Source: Hymenobacter sediminicola
Lineage (GTDB): Bacteria > Bacteroidota > Bacteroidia > Cytophagales > Hymenobacteraceae
Assembly (NCBI RefSeq): GCF_014250515.1
Contig: NZ_CP060202.1
Location: forward strand, 4,289,501-4,353,500
Direction: 5' to 3'
Length of the DNA stretch: 64,000 nucleotides
Position 1 is the first letter of the stretch. Each line of letters opens with the position of its first letter. Shown piece after piece: positions 19,211 to 28,411 of this stretch. The notes under the pieces are model-generated. The model was given only the letters and a program-made list of their open reading frames with translations, ran no database searches and was not told the DNA's origin. The translations under genes were made by a program, and so were the position numbers.

Positions 19211-19924
19211 ATGAAACCCATCATTTTTCTAGCTTTTGCGCTGGTCTTGAGCCGGGCAACTGTGGCGCAGGATTGTGGCCTCTACTATGATCTTCGCAAA
19301 GGCGGTGTGTACGAACTGACCACGTTTGATAACCGCGACCAGCCTAGTGGGCGCATCGTGCAGGAAGTACGCGAAGCCAAAACGAGTGGCGGCAAAACCA
19401 CGGCCCTCATTCATCAGCAGGTATTTGATAAGAAAGGCAAGGCTAGCTCCACCAACGACTATACGGTGGAGTGCCAAGCTGGCTTAGTGCGCCTCGATAT
19501 GCGCGCCATGATGAATCCGCAGGCCAATGCCCAAGGTGCCCAGCCTGATATGGACGTGCAGGTAAGCGGTGACTTTCTGGAAATTCCGGCTCAGCCAAAG
19601 CAAGGCACCACCCTGAAAAACGGCACCATGACGGTAGCTATGCGGGACAAGAAAAGCGGAGTCGCCCTTTCTACCACTACTATCAGCATCAGTAACCGCC
19701 GCGTGGAAGGCTCCGAAACTATCAAAACAGAAGCCGGCAGCTTTGCCTGCACCAAAATTTCGCAGGATGTGCTGATGAAGACCGGCATGGGAAATCTGGC
19801 CATTCCGTTCACGATGCGTACAGTTGAGTGGTATGCACCTGGCGTTGGCGCTGTGCGGTCGGAAACCTACCGCAAGGACAAACTGATGGGCTACACGCTG
19901 CTCACGGCCGCCCCGACCAAGTAG
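19211..19924 (+). CDS. Exported DUF3108/TapB-like protein
   Basis: A 237-residue protein with a cleavable signal peptide (MKPIIFLAFALVLSRATVAQ). The remainder is beta-rich, with YYDLRKGGVYELTTFDNRDQ, a KTEAGSFACTKIS segment and VEWYAPGVGAVRSETY, the pattern of DUF3108-like/TapB proteins in this phylum. The role is unknown, probably periplasmic or envelope. ATG 19211 is preferred over longer upstream extensions because it creates the signal peptide. It is rightward, 88 bp after ispD. Confidence 0.82.
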   Translation: MKPIIFLAFALVLSRATVAQDCGLYYDLRKGGVYELTTFDNRDQPSGRIVQEVREAKTSGGKTTALIHQQVFDKKGKASSTNDYTVECQAGLVRLDMRAMMNPQANAQGAQPDMDVQVSGDFLEIPAQPKQGTTLKNGTMTVAMRDKKSGVALSTTTISISNRRVEGSETIKTEAGSFACTKISQDVLMKTGMGNLAIPFTMRTVEWYAPGVGAVRSETYRKDKLMGYTLLTAAPTK

Positions 19925-19971
19925 CCCAGAAAACTCAAAGACACTTAGATAAGTCCACCGTTTTCCGGCAA

Positions 19972-20005
19972 AAAAAGGCCGCTTCCGGATAGAAGCGGCC
20001 TTTTT
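19972..20005. terminator. Bidirectional intrinsic terminator
   Basis: A perfect 14-bp stem (19972-19985 with 19992-20005) with A and T tracts at its ends sits between convergent genes. Confidence 0.9.
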
Positions 20006-20037
20006 GCTGGACTGTGGTTGCGTGTACCAGGGTTAGG

Positions 20038-20889
20038 CTAGCGCCCCAAACGAATGGTGCGGGTGCGGCCGTTGCAGGTTACGGAAGCAATATTGTCGCA
20101 GGCCTGGGTACCGGTAGGGTCGTAGTCGAGCAGCATGGTTTTGCCTCGGCTATTGCTGATGCTGACAGTTCCGGCCGTGAAGAAGCGGGCACACCCCACT
20201 GTAAACTCTTTCAGCAGCGGCTGCTGAATGGCAGCAGTATACTCTACGCCGCGCCGATTGGTGCCACCAGCTTGGCCCGTCACAGAATATCGGTCGTCCA
20301 GAATCGTGCGAGTACCCTGGCCAGCCAAGCGGGTGTAAGTGCGCTGCGCAGTCCAAGAGTGGGTGCCGTTGGGCGTAATGACGCTGGCATTGCGCACGCT
20401 AAGCGTGTAGGAACCGTCGCCGGCATTCGTGATGACGCGGGTGCCTGTATGCTGGTTGTCGTTGCGGAAGTAGTTCAGAAGCGTAATGGTAACCGAGGAG
20501 CCTTGTTGACGAAAAGGCCCGCTATAGACGGCTACAATTTTGCCACGGTGTGCTACTCCGTTTGGTCCTATGCAATTGGTGAGGCCAAAATCGATAGTGA
20601 GCGTGCGGGTGCTGGGGTCGTAGGTGCGGGTAGCGCAGGCCGAGAGCAAGCGGGCCATGTCAGCTGGCTCTGCTACTGGCCCATTAGCGACGGAAGCATC
20701 AACCGGGGCAGCCGCTTCTACCAAATCGTTGAGGCTACCGGTTTCGTCTTCAGCAGCACCAGCATCCTCCGCCGATTCGATGCTTTCAAGAGCAGGCTGC
20801 TCTTTGTCTTTGTTGCAGGCCGCCGTACCGAAAAGCAGCAGGCCGCCTGCTAAGGCCGCTATGCTCAAAGTGTGGAAAGAGGTTTTCAT
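20038..20889 (-). CDS. Lipoprotein of unknown function
   Basis: A 283-residue protein with a lipoprotein signal, lipobox GTAAC (Cys25). A short acidic linker (about 26-60) is followed by a beta-rich domain with two pairs of spaced Cys (SACATRTYDP, FGLTNCIGPNG, VGCARFFTAG, QACDNIASVTCNGRTR). Similar Bacteroidota lipoproteins are uncharacterised. ATG 20889 is chosen over 20904 because it starts the signal (MKTSFHTLSI). A plus-strand frame over the same bases is rejected as antisense. Confidence 0.75.
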   Translation of the reverse strand: MKTSFHTLSIAALAGGLLLFGTAACNKDKEQPALESIESAEDAGAAEDETGSLNDLVEAAAPVDASVANGPVAEPADMARLLSACATRTYDPSTRTLTIDFGLTNCIGPNGVAHRGKIVAVYSGPFRQQGSSVTITLLNYFRNDNQHTGTRVITNAGDGSYTLSVRNASVITPNGTHSWTAQRTYTRLAGQGTRTILDDRYSVTGQAGGTNRRGVEYTAAIQQPLLKEFTVGCARFFTAGTVSISNSRGKTMLLDYDPTGTQACDNIASVTCNGRTRTIRLGR

Positions 20890-21079
20890 GGAGAGGTTGA
20901 GCAAAAAAGGTATGAAAAGAATTCCCGGGGTTTCGTTGCTTGGAAGCCGCCGACTACTGGTAGTTTAATCCCCTGGGGAACTTTTTTCAAAAAGTACTAG
21001 CACGGCCATTTTAGAACCAGCCAGCAGACCGGCCGTATAGGCTTAGCAACTCCTCTCCCACCGCCAAACTGCTGAAAAC

Positions 21080-21655
21080 ATGCGCTTTTTACCCGTACCA
21101 TCCTTTTTGCTGCTCGGCATGTTTGTAGCAGCCTGTGGCGCCGAAACCAACAAGGACCCGGTGGCAGAAGCCAAGTTTCAAAACGAAAAGCGCATTGGCA
21201 ACGAAGACGTGACCAGCAAGCAAGAGCGCGACGCCGGCTTTCTGGTAAATGTTGCGAGCTACAGCATGCTGGACGTAGAAATGAGCCAGATGGCACAGCG
21301 CAAAGCCACTTCGCCGGATGTGAAATATCTGGCGCAGCTGATTGCGGGCGAACATGCTGCTATGCAAAAAGCGCTACAGCAGCTAGCTAGCCAGAAAAGC
21401 ATTGTGCTGCCTACGGGGTTAGGCGCTGAGCAGGCAAAACGTCTTGGTGAGTTGGGCGCTCTGAATGGCCCGGCCTTCGACCGTAAATATGTGGAACTGC
21501 TGGAAAGCAGCCATAAAACCAGCATTGACGACTTCGATGACATGAGCGACGACGCGTATGATGGCGACATTCGCGCTTTTGCGGCCAATTACTTGGCACC
21601 GCTCAAAACCCATCTGGATGCCGCCGAAAAGCTCTCCGATAAGCTTCCCAAGTAG
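21080..21655 (+). CDS. DUF4142 lipoprotein (copy 1)
   Basis: A 191-residue protein: lipoprotein signal with lipobox FVAAC (Cys19), then a DUF4142 domain (about 55-185), a ferritin-like four-helix fold. Visible helices include FLVNVASYSMLDVEMSQMAQ, DVKYLAQLIAGEHAAMQKAL and FAANYLAPLKTHLDAAEKL. The function of DUF4142 is unknown; members are often envelope proteins in stress regulons. First of three DUF4142 genes in 2.6 kb, all rightward. Confidence 0.88.
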   Translation: MRFLPVPSFLLLGMFVAACGAETNKDPVAEAKFQNEKRIGNEDVTSKQERDAGFLVNVASYSMLDVEMSQMAQRKATSPDVKYLAQLIAGEHAAMQKALQQLASQKSIVLPTGLGAEQAKRLGELGALNGPAFDRKYVELLESSHKTSIDDFDDMSDDAYDGDIRAFAANYLAPLKTHLDAAEKLSDKLPK

Positions 21656-21699
21656 TACCTCACATTCCCGTTTTTTAAACCAACCAATTCAATTTCCTT

Positions 21700-21936
21700 A
21701 TGAAAACGCGCTTTTTCTCTTTTGTAGCACTAGCTGCTATGCTGACTCTGGGTAGCTGCGGCGATTCTGCTCAACGCACTGACGGCACGGCTGGCACCGT
21801 GGTTACTGATATGGACTCGGCGGCTGCCGAAGGTGGTGTGCAGGCAGATGCCACCGTCATCGACAACGATGCTGGCCCGACCGTTACGGCTGATGCAGAC
21901 TCTGCCGCGGCCGCCGATCCTGCTGCCCGGCCATAG
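21700..21936 (+). CDS. Small lipoprotein
   Basis: A 78-residue protein with lipobox LGSC (Cys20) and a mature part rich in Asp, Ala, Thr and Gly, probably disordered. No domain recognised. It lies 44 bp after DUF4142 copy 1 and is followed by a terminator, so the two likely form a transcript. Confidence 0.72.
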   Translation: MKTRFFSFVALAAMLTLGSCGDSAQRTDGTAGTVVTDMDSAAAEGGVQADATVIDNDAGPTVTADADSAAAADPAARP

Positions 21937-21959
21937 CCTTTAGCTCGATTTCTTGCACT

Positions 21960-22000
21960 CCAGCGCCCGGCTTCTGTCTTGCACAGGGGTCGGGCGCTGG
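21960..22000 (+). terminator. Intrinsic terminator
   Basis: A 10-bp stem (ccagcgcccg / cgggcgctgg) followed by aatttt lies 23 bp after the small lipoprotein stop. Confidence 0.75.
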
Positions 22001-22144
22001 AATTTTAACGCTAGCAACTAGCTGAACACTAGCAACCTTCCTGGGGCGAAGCCGTTCGTTTTTGACACGGTGCATTTGCTACGCCGGGGTGCAAACCCGT
22101 TTGTGGCGTGTACTTTTTTTGTCCCACCTACCATATCATCCTAT

Positions 22145-22783
22145 ATGAAACGCATTTTTTTGAGCCTAACGGCTGCCACTCTGCTCTTCACTACTGCCTG
22201 TTCCAATGAGCGCAAAGCCGATGAAATGGCCAATGCCGAATCGGTAGCGGGTGCTGATACAATGGGGGTTGCCTCCGAACCAACTATGGGCGATTCTGCT
22301 GCAATGGACGGCACTGCCGGTGCCGCTATGGCTGACCCTAATGGCCCTACCGCGCCGCATAAAGACGATCCGGAATTTATGAAGTCGGCGGCCCACAGCG
22401 ACCAGAATGAGATTCAGCTCAGCAAACTGGCACTTGACAAGGGTGTAACCGGCATGGCCAAGGACCACGCCAACCAGATGATTACGGACCACACCAAATC
22501 GACGGCGGCGCTGAAGCCAATAGCGCAGAAAAAGAACGTGACGCTACCCACTGATATGGACGCCGAGCACAAGGCCATTGCCGAGCAGATGGGCAAGCTC
22601 TCGGGTACCGAGCTGGAGAAAAAATACATGGAGCAAATGACGCTGGACCACCAAAAAACAGCGAATACTATGGCTGCTCACCAGAAAATGACCCAGGATG
22701 CGGACCTGCAAGGCTTCATCACACAGACGTTGCCTGTTGTGCAAAGCCACCTGAGCATGTTCAAGCAGCATAGTTCAATGTAA
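22145..22783 (+). CDS. DUF4142 lipoprotein (copy 2)
   Basis: A 212-residue protein: lipobox FTTAC (Cys19), an Ala/Asp/Met-rich linker (about 20-75), then DUF4142 (about 75-210) with FMKSAAHSDQNEIQLSKLAL, AKDHANQMITDHTKSTAAL, MEQMTLDHQKTANTMAAHQK and LPVVQSHLSMFKQH. The His-rich helices are typical of this ferritin-like fold, but metal binding is not established. ATG 22145 starts the lipoprotein signal; 25 upstream codons are dropped. Confidence 0.88.
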   Translation: MKRIFLSLTAATLLFTTACSNERKADEMANAESVAGADTMGVASEPTMGDSAAMDGTAGAAMADPNGPTAPHKDDPEFMKSAAHSDQNEIQLSKLALDKGVTGMAKDHANQMITDHTKSTAALKPIAQKKNVTLPTDMDAEHKAIAEQMGKLSGTELEKKYMEQMTLDHQKTANTMAAHQKMTQDADLQGFITQTLPVVQSHLSMFKQHSSM

Positions 22784-22804
22784 TTTCAGGTTAAGCCTGA
22801 TCTG

Positions 22805-22837
22805 AAAAGCCCGTTCCGTACGTCGGAACGGGCTTTT
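22805..22837 (+). terminator. Intrinsic terminator
   Basis: A perfect 14-bp stem (22805-22818 with 22824-22837) and T-run lies 22 bp after DUF4142 copy 2. Confidence 0.9.
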
Positions 22838-23074
22838 TGCATGTAGCTCTAGCTGACTCTGGTGTTATCAGCAGTTGGAACCGCAGGTATTTTGAGCCCC
22901 GCTGATAGCCGCACCAATGGCTGTATGCCAGCCGATTCGAAATGTGGCCCCAGTCTTACCCGAGCGTGGGAACTACTTGCGTCTGAGCGAGTATAAGAAC
23001 GAGTCGTTCGGAAGCCTCCTTCTGCAGTGGCTGCCTCAGCTCCGAGTAGATACTTCACTTAGTTTACCCTGATA

Positions 23075-23674
23075 ATGAAATTACATCTGAAACGCTTTGC
23101 GGGCGTCATGCTTCTCGCAGGCAGCCTTGCCAGTATCAGCAGTACTGCCCAGGCCCAAACCAAAGCCGCTGAAAAGATCAACAAGAAGCGCAGTAAAGTA
23201 CTGGATGCCAGCTCACCTTACACCAAGGAGCAGCTGAAATACGACTCAGAATTCGCGGTAGCGGCCGCCAGTGCCAACACACTGGAAGTAGCACTGGCCA
23301 AGCTAGCTCAGCAGAAAGCCATTCTGCAGGAGGTGAAGGACTGGGGCAAAAAAATGGAGCAGGAACACACTGTAGCGGGCCAGCAGTTGGAGTCCATTGC
23401 CAGTCGCAACAGCTTGGCGCTACCCAACATGATGAGCGAGGAGGACCGCCGTATCTACGAGGATGTGGATGACCGCAAGTATTTGGGGTTCGACAAGAAA
23501 TACCTCCGCGACCTGAAAGAACTGCACGAGCGGACTATAAAACGCTATGCCGAAGCCGCAACTAAGCTCAGCAACCCAGAACTGCTGGCTTATGTCACGG
23601 AAATGCTACCCAAGCTACGAGCCCACGAAACACAGACGGCCGTCCTGTTCGAGCTTGCTAACGCCATAAAGTAA
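23075..23674 (+). CDS. DUF4142 exported protein (copy 3)
   Basis: A 199-residue protein. Unlike its two neighbours it has a type I signal peptide (cleavage after TAQAQ, about residue 28) and no lipobox, so it should be soluble in the periplasm. The DUF4142 helices include FAVAAASANTLEVALAKLAQ, VKDWGKKMEQEHTVAGQQL and LHERTIKRYAEAATKLSNPE. The 290-bp gap before it contains a terminator, so it has its own promoter. Confidence 0.87.
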   Translation: MKLHLKRFAGVMLLAGSLASISSTAQAQTKAAEKINKKRSKVLDASSPYTKEQLKYDSEFAVAAASANTLEVALAKLAQQKAILQEVKDWGKKMEQEHTVAGQQLESIASRNSLALPNMMSEEDRRIYEDVDDRKYLGFDKKYLRDLKELHERTIKRYAEAATKLSNPELLAYVTEMLPKLRAHETQTAVLFELANAIK

Positions 23675-23701
23675 GTAGCCCCGTAGACTGCTTGCTCCAA
23701 T

Positions 23702-24124
23702 TTATTTAGCCGGCGCGGCAGTCCACTGCAACTTGTACGTGTCGCAGCCCAGGGCATTAATGTTCATGCGGAATGTCCCTTGTGCCGACTTCGCTCCTAC
23801 CACACCATCCAGCTCGAAGCGCCATGCCGTAGCGCCGCCACCCGGCGGGTCTACTACCACGCCGCTCACCTTGCCGCCCGTGATGGGGAAGCTGTGCGTG
23901 GGACCAACGGTGGTAAGCTCCAGCTTGCCAGAGCAGCGCCAGTACCCCTGAAACGTCAGTTCGGATAGGGTTTTGCCATCGGCCGAAACATCGAAGCTGA
24001 TTGTAGCTCCTTTCATACCGTTGCTGAACGTGCCGGTCCAGTGTGTTGGTTTAGGCGGAGCAGGCGTGGGAGGTGTGGTGGCAATTGCGGCGGCCAGAAG
24101 CAACGGGAATAGCAATAGTTTCAT
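23702..24124 (-). CDS. Exported protein of unknown function
   Basis: A 140-residue protein with a signal peptide (MKLLLFPLLLAAAIATTP) and a Pro-rich start to the mature part, followed by a beta-rich domain (GTFSNGMKGATISFDVSADG, LTFQGYWRCSGKLEL, GCDTYKLQW). Two Cys could form one disulfide. It resembles small beta-sandwich proteins of Bacteroidota with no known role. It converges on DUF4142 copy 3. Confidence 0.72.
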   Translation of the reverse strand: MKLLLFPLLLAAAIATTPPTPAPPKPTHWTGTFSNGMKGATISFDVSADGKTLSELTFQGYWRCSGKLELTTVGPTHSFPITGGKVSGVVVDPPGGGATAWRFELDGVVGAKSAQGTFRMNINALGCDTYKLQWTAAPAK

Positions 24125-24163
24125 TCAGGAGGGAAATGAGGAAGGCAGCAAAATAAGAATAAG

Positions 24164-24217
24164 AAAGCTTCCCGTCCCAGCCAACCATACGACGGTTTGG
24201 CTGGGACGGGAAGCTTT
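24164..24217 (-). terminator. Intrinsic terminator of uvrA
   Basis: A perfect 21-bp stem (24164-24184 with 24197-24217) is followed on the minus strand by a T-rich stretch, 24 bp after the uvrA stop. Confidence 0.88.
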
Positions 24218-24240
24218 TAGGTGCCCGAAAGCGGATGGCC

Positions 24241-27200
24241 TTAAGCAGCGTCTGATTTAACAGATTTCTCCTCGGCGTACTTGCTGACTTTTAGCTCTTC
24301 GGCCAGGAATCGGCTCGTGTGGCCCTTGCCCGATTTGGCTACCTGCTCCGGCGTGCCCTGTGCCACAATGCTGCCGCCGCCCGCGCCGCCTTCCGGCCCA
24401 ATATCAATCAGGTGGTCGGCTACTTTGATGAGGTCCAAGTTATGCTCGATGATCAGGACCGTGTTGCCCTTATCAGCAAGTTTGTGCAGCACCACAGCCA
24501 AATGGTTAATGTCCTCAAAGTGCAGGCCGGTGGTGGGCTCATCCAAGATGTAGAACGTCTTGCCAGTGTCTTTTTTGCTGAGTTCAGTGGCCAGCTTCAC
24601 GCGTTGTGCCTCGCCACCCGACAGCGTGGTGGCCTGCTGGCCCAGCGTGAGGTAGCCTAGCCCTACTTCATTCAGGGTTTGAATCTTACGTAGGATGCGG
24701 GGCTGAAACTCGAAGAACTCCACGGCCTTCTCCACCGTCATGTCCAGCACATCGGTGATGCTCTTGCCTTTGAAGCGTACTTCCAGCGTTTCGCGGTTGT
24801 AGCGGCGTCCTTTGCAGGTTTCGCAGGGCACGTGCACGTCGGGCAGGAAGTTCATTTCGATGGTGCGCATACCGGCGCCCTCGCAGGTTTCGCAGCGCCC
24901 ACCCTTCACGTTGAATGAGAAGCGGCCCGGCCCATAGCCTCGGATTTTAGCTTCTGGCAACGACGAGAACAACTGGCGAATCTCGGTGAACACACCCGTA
25001 TAGGTGGCCGGATTGGAGCGTGGCGTGCGCCCAATCGGCGACTGGTCTACCTCAATCACCTTATCGATAAACTCCAGTCCCTCAATCTTATCATACGCCA
25101 GCGGTTCACGCTTGGCATTGAAAAAATGCTGATTCAGAATCGGGTACAGCGTGTCATGAATGAGCGAGGACTTGCCTGAGCCCGACACCCCCGTGACGGC
25201 AATGAGCTTGCCCAGCGGAAACTTAGCCGTGACGTTTTTGAGGTTGTGGCCTTTGGCACCTTTCAGCACCAAGTCATTGCCTTCGCCGGCACGCTTCTTT
25301 TTGCGCAGCTCAATGTGCTTCTGCCCACTAAGGTACTGCGAGGTGAGGGAGCCAGAGGTGAAGATTTCAGTAGGCGTGCCCTGCGCCACAATCTGGCCGC
25401 CGTGAATACCGGCGCCGGGGCCAATATCCAGCACGTGGTCGGCGTGCATGATCATGTCTTTGTCATGCTCCACCACAATTACTGAGTTGCCCAAGTCGCG
25501 CAGGTGTTGCAATGCTTTGATAAGCCGCTCGTTGTCGCGCTGATGCAGGCCGATGCTGGGCTCATCCATGATGTAGAGCACGCCCACGAGCTGCGTACCA
25601 ATCTGGGTAGCCAAGCGGATGCGCTGGCTTTCGCCGCCCGAAAGCGTCCGGACAGAACGGTGCAGGTTCAGGTAGTCGAGGCCCACTTCCAGCAGGAAAC
25701 CGATACGCTTGCGAATTTCCTTGAGCAATTCGCGCGCAATCAGGTTCTGACGGTCGGAAAGGCGCGTTTCCAGCCCTTCAAACCAGTCAGCCAAATCATT
25801 CAGATCCATCACCGACAGCTCGCCAATGTGCTTGTCAGCGAGCTTGAAGTGCAACGACTCTTTCTTGAGACGGTAGCCATGACACTCGGGGCACTCCTTA
25901 GCCTGCGTGTATTGCTGAATCCACTCCCGAATGTTGTCGGATTCCGACTCCATCTGACGGCGCAAAAACGGGATAATGCCTTCAAATGGCTCTACGTAGC
26001 TTGCTTTTTTGGGGTCAGCATCTTCGTCCTCGGGCACCCCAAACAACAGACGCTCAATCAGCTCCGCCGGCAGCTTTTCCAGCGGCGTGCTCAGGCTGGC
26101 CTTGTTTTTCTTGACGATGAGGCTAAGCTGCTGGAAAATCCAGATGTCGCGGTATTCGCCCAGCGGCGCAATGCCGCCCCGGCTGATGCTCAGCTTCTTA
26201 TCCGGCATCACCGTTTCCTCGGTTATTTCCTGCACTTCGCCCAGGCCGTTGCAGGTAGGGCAGGCACCGTAGGGTGAGTTAAAGCTAAAGGTGTTCGGAG
26301 CCGGGTCGTCGTAGGCAATGCCCGTCACGGGGTCCATGAGGAAGCGCGAGAAGAACTGCGTGTTATCGGTCTTCTTGTCGGGGTCCAGCACCAGCATGGT
26401 GCCTTTGCCCTGTGTAAGGGCATTCTGCACCGAGCCCGAGAGGCGGAACCGGTCTTCCTCTTTCACGACGAGCCTATCAATTACGATTTCAATGTCGTGG
26501 ATTTTGTAGCGGTCCACCTGCATCTTCGGCGTGATGTCGAGTAACTCGCCATCCACGCGCACTTTGGTAAAGCCCAGCTTAGCAATCTGCTGGAATAACT
26601 CCCGATAGTGGCCCTTGCGGCCCTTCACTACCGGTGCCAGCACCACCAGCTTTTTGGTGTCGTACTGTTTGAGAATGTAGTTGATGATCTGGTCGTCCGA
26701 CTGCCGGATCATCTTTTTGCCCGTTGCGTAGCTGAACGCCTCGGCGGTGCGGGCGTAGAGCAGACGCAGGAAGTCGTAGATTTCAGTGATGGTGCCGACC
26801 GTAGAGCGAGGGTTGCGCGACGTGGTCTTCTGCTCGATGCTGATAACCGGCGACAGGCCCTCAATCTTGTCTACATCGGGCCGCTCCAGCCCGCCCATAA
26901 AGCTGCGGGCGTATGCTGAAAACGTCTCCATGTAGCGGCGCTGTCCCTCGGCGTAAATCGTGTCAAAAGCCAACGACGACTTGCCCGAGCCCGAAATGCC
27001 GGTGAATACCACCAGCCGCCCGCGCGGAATCTGCACCGATACGTTCTTCAGGTTATGCTCCCGGGCACCGTACACCTCAATGTAGGGTGCCTCCAAATCA
27101 GCCGGGCCCAGCAGCTGCCCGCTGATACGCGCCTGATTTTCCAGCACCGCTTCGCTCACCTGTTCGCTACGCGGCACAGCCTGCACGGCGGCCGTGCCGT

Positions 27201-27384
27201 GGCGGGTAGCGCCATCGGCTACGGCAGCTGCGGTGGGCTTGCCAGCTTTTGGCGCTTTAGCAGCTAGGATAGGGGCTACCTGGCCAGCCTTTGGAGCTTT
27301 GGCCGGGCGGTCAGCCTTAGCTGCCGCAGACTTGGGGGTAGCAGTGGAAGTAGTAACAGGAGCAGCAGTTGTTTTTTTGGCCAT
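24241..27384 (-). CDS. uvrA: Excinuclease ABC subunit A
   Basis: UvrA, the damage-sensing ATPase of nucleotide excision repair. With ATG 27384 it has 1047 residues, longer than the usual 940-950 because of an Ala/Lys/Pro-rich N-terminal tail of about 100 residues before YIEVYGAREHNLKNV. Both ABC modules (Walker A GISGSGKSS and GVSGSGKSS; signatures LSGGESQRI and LSGGEAQRV) and the C-terminal zinc finger (RCETCEGAG...CETCKGRRYN) are present. The first zinc-finger pair seen in E. coli is replaced by non-Cys residues before YGACPTC. A -7 match at 27409-27416 overlaps the alternative start at 27411 and so supports 27384. Confidence 0.95.
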   Translation of the reverse strand: MAKKTTAAPVTTSTATPKSAAAKADRPAKAPKAGQVAPILAAKAPKAGKPTAAAVADGATRHGTAAVQAVPRSEQVSEAVLENQARISGQLLGPADLEAPYIEVYGAREHNLKNVSVQIPRGRLVVFTGISGSGKSSLAFDTIYAEGQRRYMETFSAYARSFMGGLERPDVDKIEGLSPVISIEQKTTSRNPRSTVGTITEIYDFLRLLYARTAEAFSYATGKKMIRQSDDQIINYILKQYDTKKLVVLAPVVKGRKGHYRELFQQIAKLGFTKVRVDGELLDITPKMQVDRYKIHDIEIVIDRLVVKEEDRFRLSGSVQNALTQGKGTMLVLDPDKKTDNTQFFSRFLMDPVTGIAYDDPAPNTFSFNSPYGACPTCNGLGEVQEITEETVMPDKKLSISRGGIAPLGEYRDIWIFQQLSLIVKKNKASLSTPLEKLPAELIERLLFGVPEDEDADPKKASYVEPFEGIIPFLRRQMESESDNIREWIQQYTQAKECPECHGYRLKKESLHFKLADKHIGELSVMDLNDLADWFEGLETRLSDRQNLIARELLKEIRKRIGFLLEVGLDYLNLHRSVRTLSGGESQRIRLATQIGTQLVGVLYIMDEPSIGLHQRDNERLIKALQHLRDLGNSVIVVEHDKDMIMHADHVLDIGPGAGIHGGQIVAQGTPTEIFTSGSLTSQYLSGQKHIELRKKKRAGEGNDLVLKGAKGHNLKNVTAKFPLGKLIAVTGVSGSGKSSLIHDTLYPILNQHFFNAKREPLAYDKIEGLEFIDKVIEVDQSPIGRTPRSNPATYTGVFTEIRQLFSSLPEAKIRGYGPGRFSFNVKGGRCETCEGAGMRTIEMNFLPDVHVPCETCKGRRYNRETLEVRFKGKSITDVLDMTVEKAVEFFEFQPRILRKIQTLNEVGLGYLTLGQQATTLSGGEAQRVKLATELSKKDTGKTFYILDEPTTGLHFEDINHLAVVLHKLADKGNTVLIIEHNLDLIKVADHLIDIGPEGGAGGGSIVAQGTPEQVAKSGKGHTSRFLAEELKVSKYAEEKSVKSDAA

Positions 27385-27408
27385 GCAGCAGCGAAGCGAA
27401 TAAGTCTG

Positions 27409-27416
27409 CAAAAGTA
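27409..27416 (-). promoter_or_regulatory. -7 element of uvrA
   Basis: On the minus strand this reads TACTTTTG, matching TAnnTTTG. It implies a short leader before ATG 27384. No good -33 element was found. Confidence 0.45.
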
Positions 27417-27657
27417 CGCAAAACGCGCCCGGACAGCTACCCCCAATAGTTTATTTGCCAGCAGTTTTAGCTTGCCTGGCTCAGAGGTGCCACCCGGCCG
27501 CAGCGGGGCAGGTGGTCTGTAACACGGCCGCGCCCCGAATTGTCCCGACGGAAGCAAAAGTTCTTGCTGACCAGCAGTTCTAACTGCAGATGCTTCAAAA
27601 TTTTATGGTGCAGGTTTTGCATTATAGTTATCAGACTTTCTTTTCCGTCTTACTTCC

Positions 27658-28362
27658 ATGAAAACTCTATTGAAATCGGGTATTGCGTTGGCACTGGGCT
27701 TGTTGCTGTATAGCAGCCGCGCGCAGGCCCAAGCCCAGGTTTGGGTGAATGCCCCGTACTGGGGGCCGGCCGTCGCGCCGCATGTGCAGTACTACTACAT
27801 CCCGGAAATCGACGGCTACTATGATCTGTATGCGCAGTCGTACCTGTTTTATGATCCGGGGTTCGGGGCCTGGGTCAGCTCGCCGATGCTTCCGCGGGCT
27901 TACGCCTCCTACGACCCGCGTTTTTTTCACCCTGTCGTGATTGAATATGTAGGCCGCCAGCCCTGGGGCTACCTGCGCGACCACCGGGCCTATTGTGGCC
28001 GCTGGGGCGTGGCACCTGGCCGTTATTACGGCGCCAACTGGCCGGGCCGGGGCTACAATGCCGCTCCTTATGGCGCCTATGGCCCGGCATACTATGGCAA
28101 CCGACCTGCTAACCAGGGTGGCTACGTTCGCAACGACTACCACGACAACCGCAGCAACCAGAACAGCTACGGTGGCCGCAACGACTACCGCAACCAGAAT
28201 GGCCGCGACAATGGCCCTGACAGCCGCGGCAACGGCCGCAACGAACAGAGCACCTACAGCAACCCGAGAAACTTACCGAGCCCCGGCAGCCCACAAAACC
28301 AAGGCGGCCAGCAGGGCCCAAATGGTTCTTCAACCGGCCGCGGCCGGGGCCGGGTGATGTAG
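27658..28362 (+). CDS. Exported Tyr/Asn/Gly-rich protein, paralogue 1
   Basis: A 234-residue protein with a signal peptide (cleavage near AQAQA, about residue 25). The mature N-terminal domain has YWGPAVAPHVQYYYIPEIDG and YYDLYAQSYLFYD, then HPVVIEYVGRQPWGYL. From about residue 125 the sequence is low-complexity, rich in Gly, Asn, Tyr, Arg and Asp. It shares its first domain with the next gene, so these are tandem paralogues. The function is unknown; a surface or envelope role is likely. Confidence 0.8.
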   Translation: MKTLLKSGIALALGLLLYSSRAQAQAQVWVNAPYWGPAVAPHVQYYYIPEIDGYYDLYAQSYLFYDPGFGAWVSSPMLPRAYASYDPRFFHPVVIEYVGRQPWGYLRDHRAYCGRWGVAPGRYYGANWPGRGYNAAPYGAYGPAYYGNRPANQGGYVRNDYHDNRSNQNSYGGRNDYRNQNGRDNGPDSRGNGRNEQSTYSNPRNLPSPGSPQNQGGQQGPNGSSTGRGRGRVM

Positions 28363-28376
28363 CATCTTCATCAGCC

Positions 28377-28411
28377 AAAAAGGCTTTCCACACAATGTGG
28401 AGAGCCTTTTT
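28377..28411 (+). terminator. Intrinsic terminator
   Basis: A stem of about 15 bp with one wobble (aaaaaggctttccaca / tgtggagagccttttt) and T7 run lies 14 bp after the previous stop. Confidence 0.85.

Noticed and set aside
20014..20853. 279-codon plus-strand frame over the lipoprotein at 20038
   Set aside because: The minus-strand frame has a lipoprotein signal and a sensible beta-rich mature part; the plus-strand one has neither.
22849..23058. 69-codon minus-strand frame before DUF4142 copy 3
   Set aside because: No signal, no domain and no placement of a start or promoter; likely chance.
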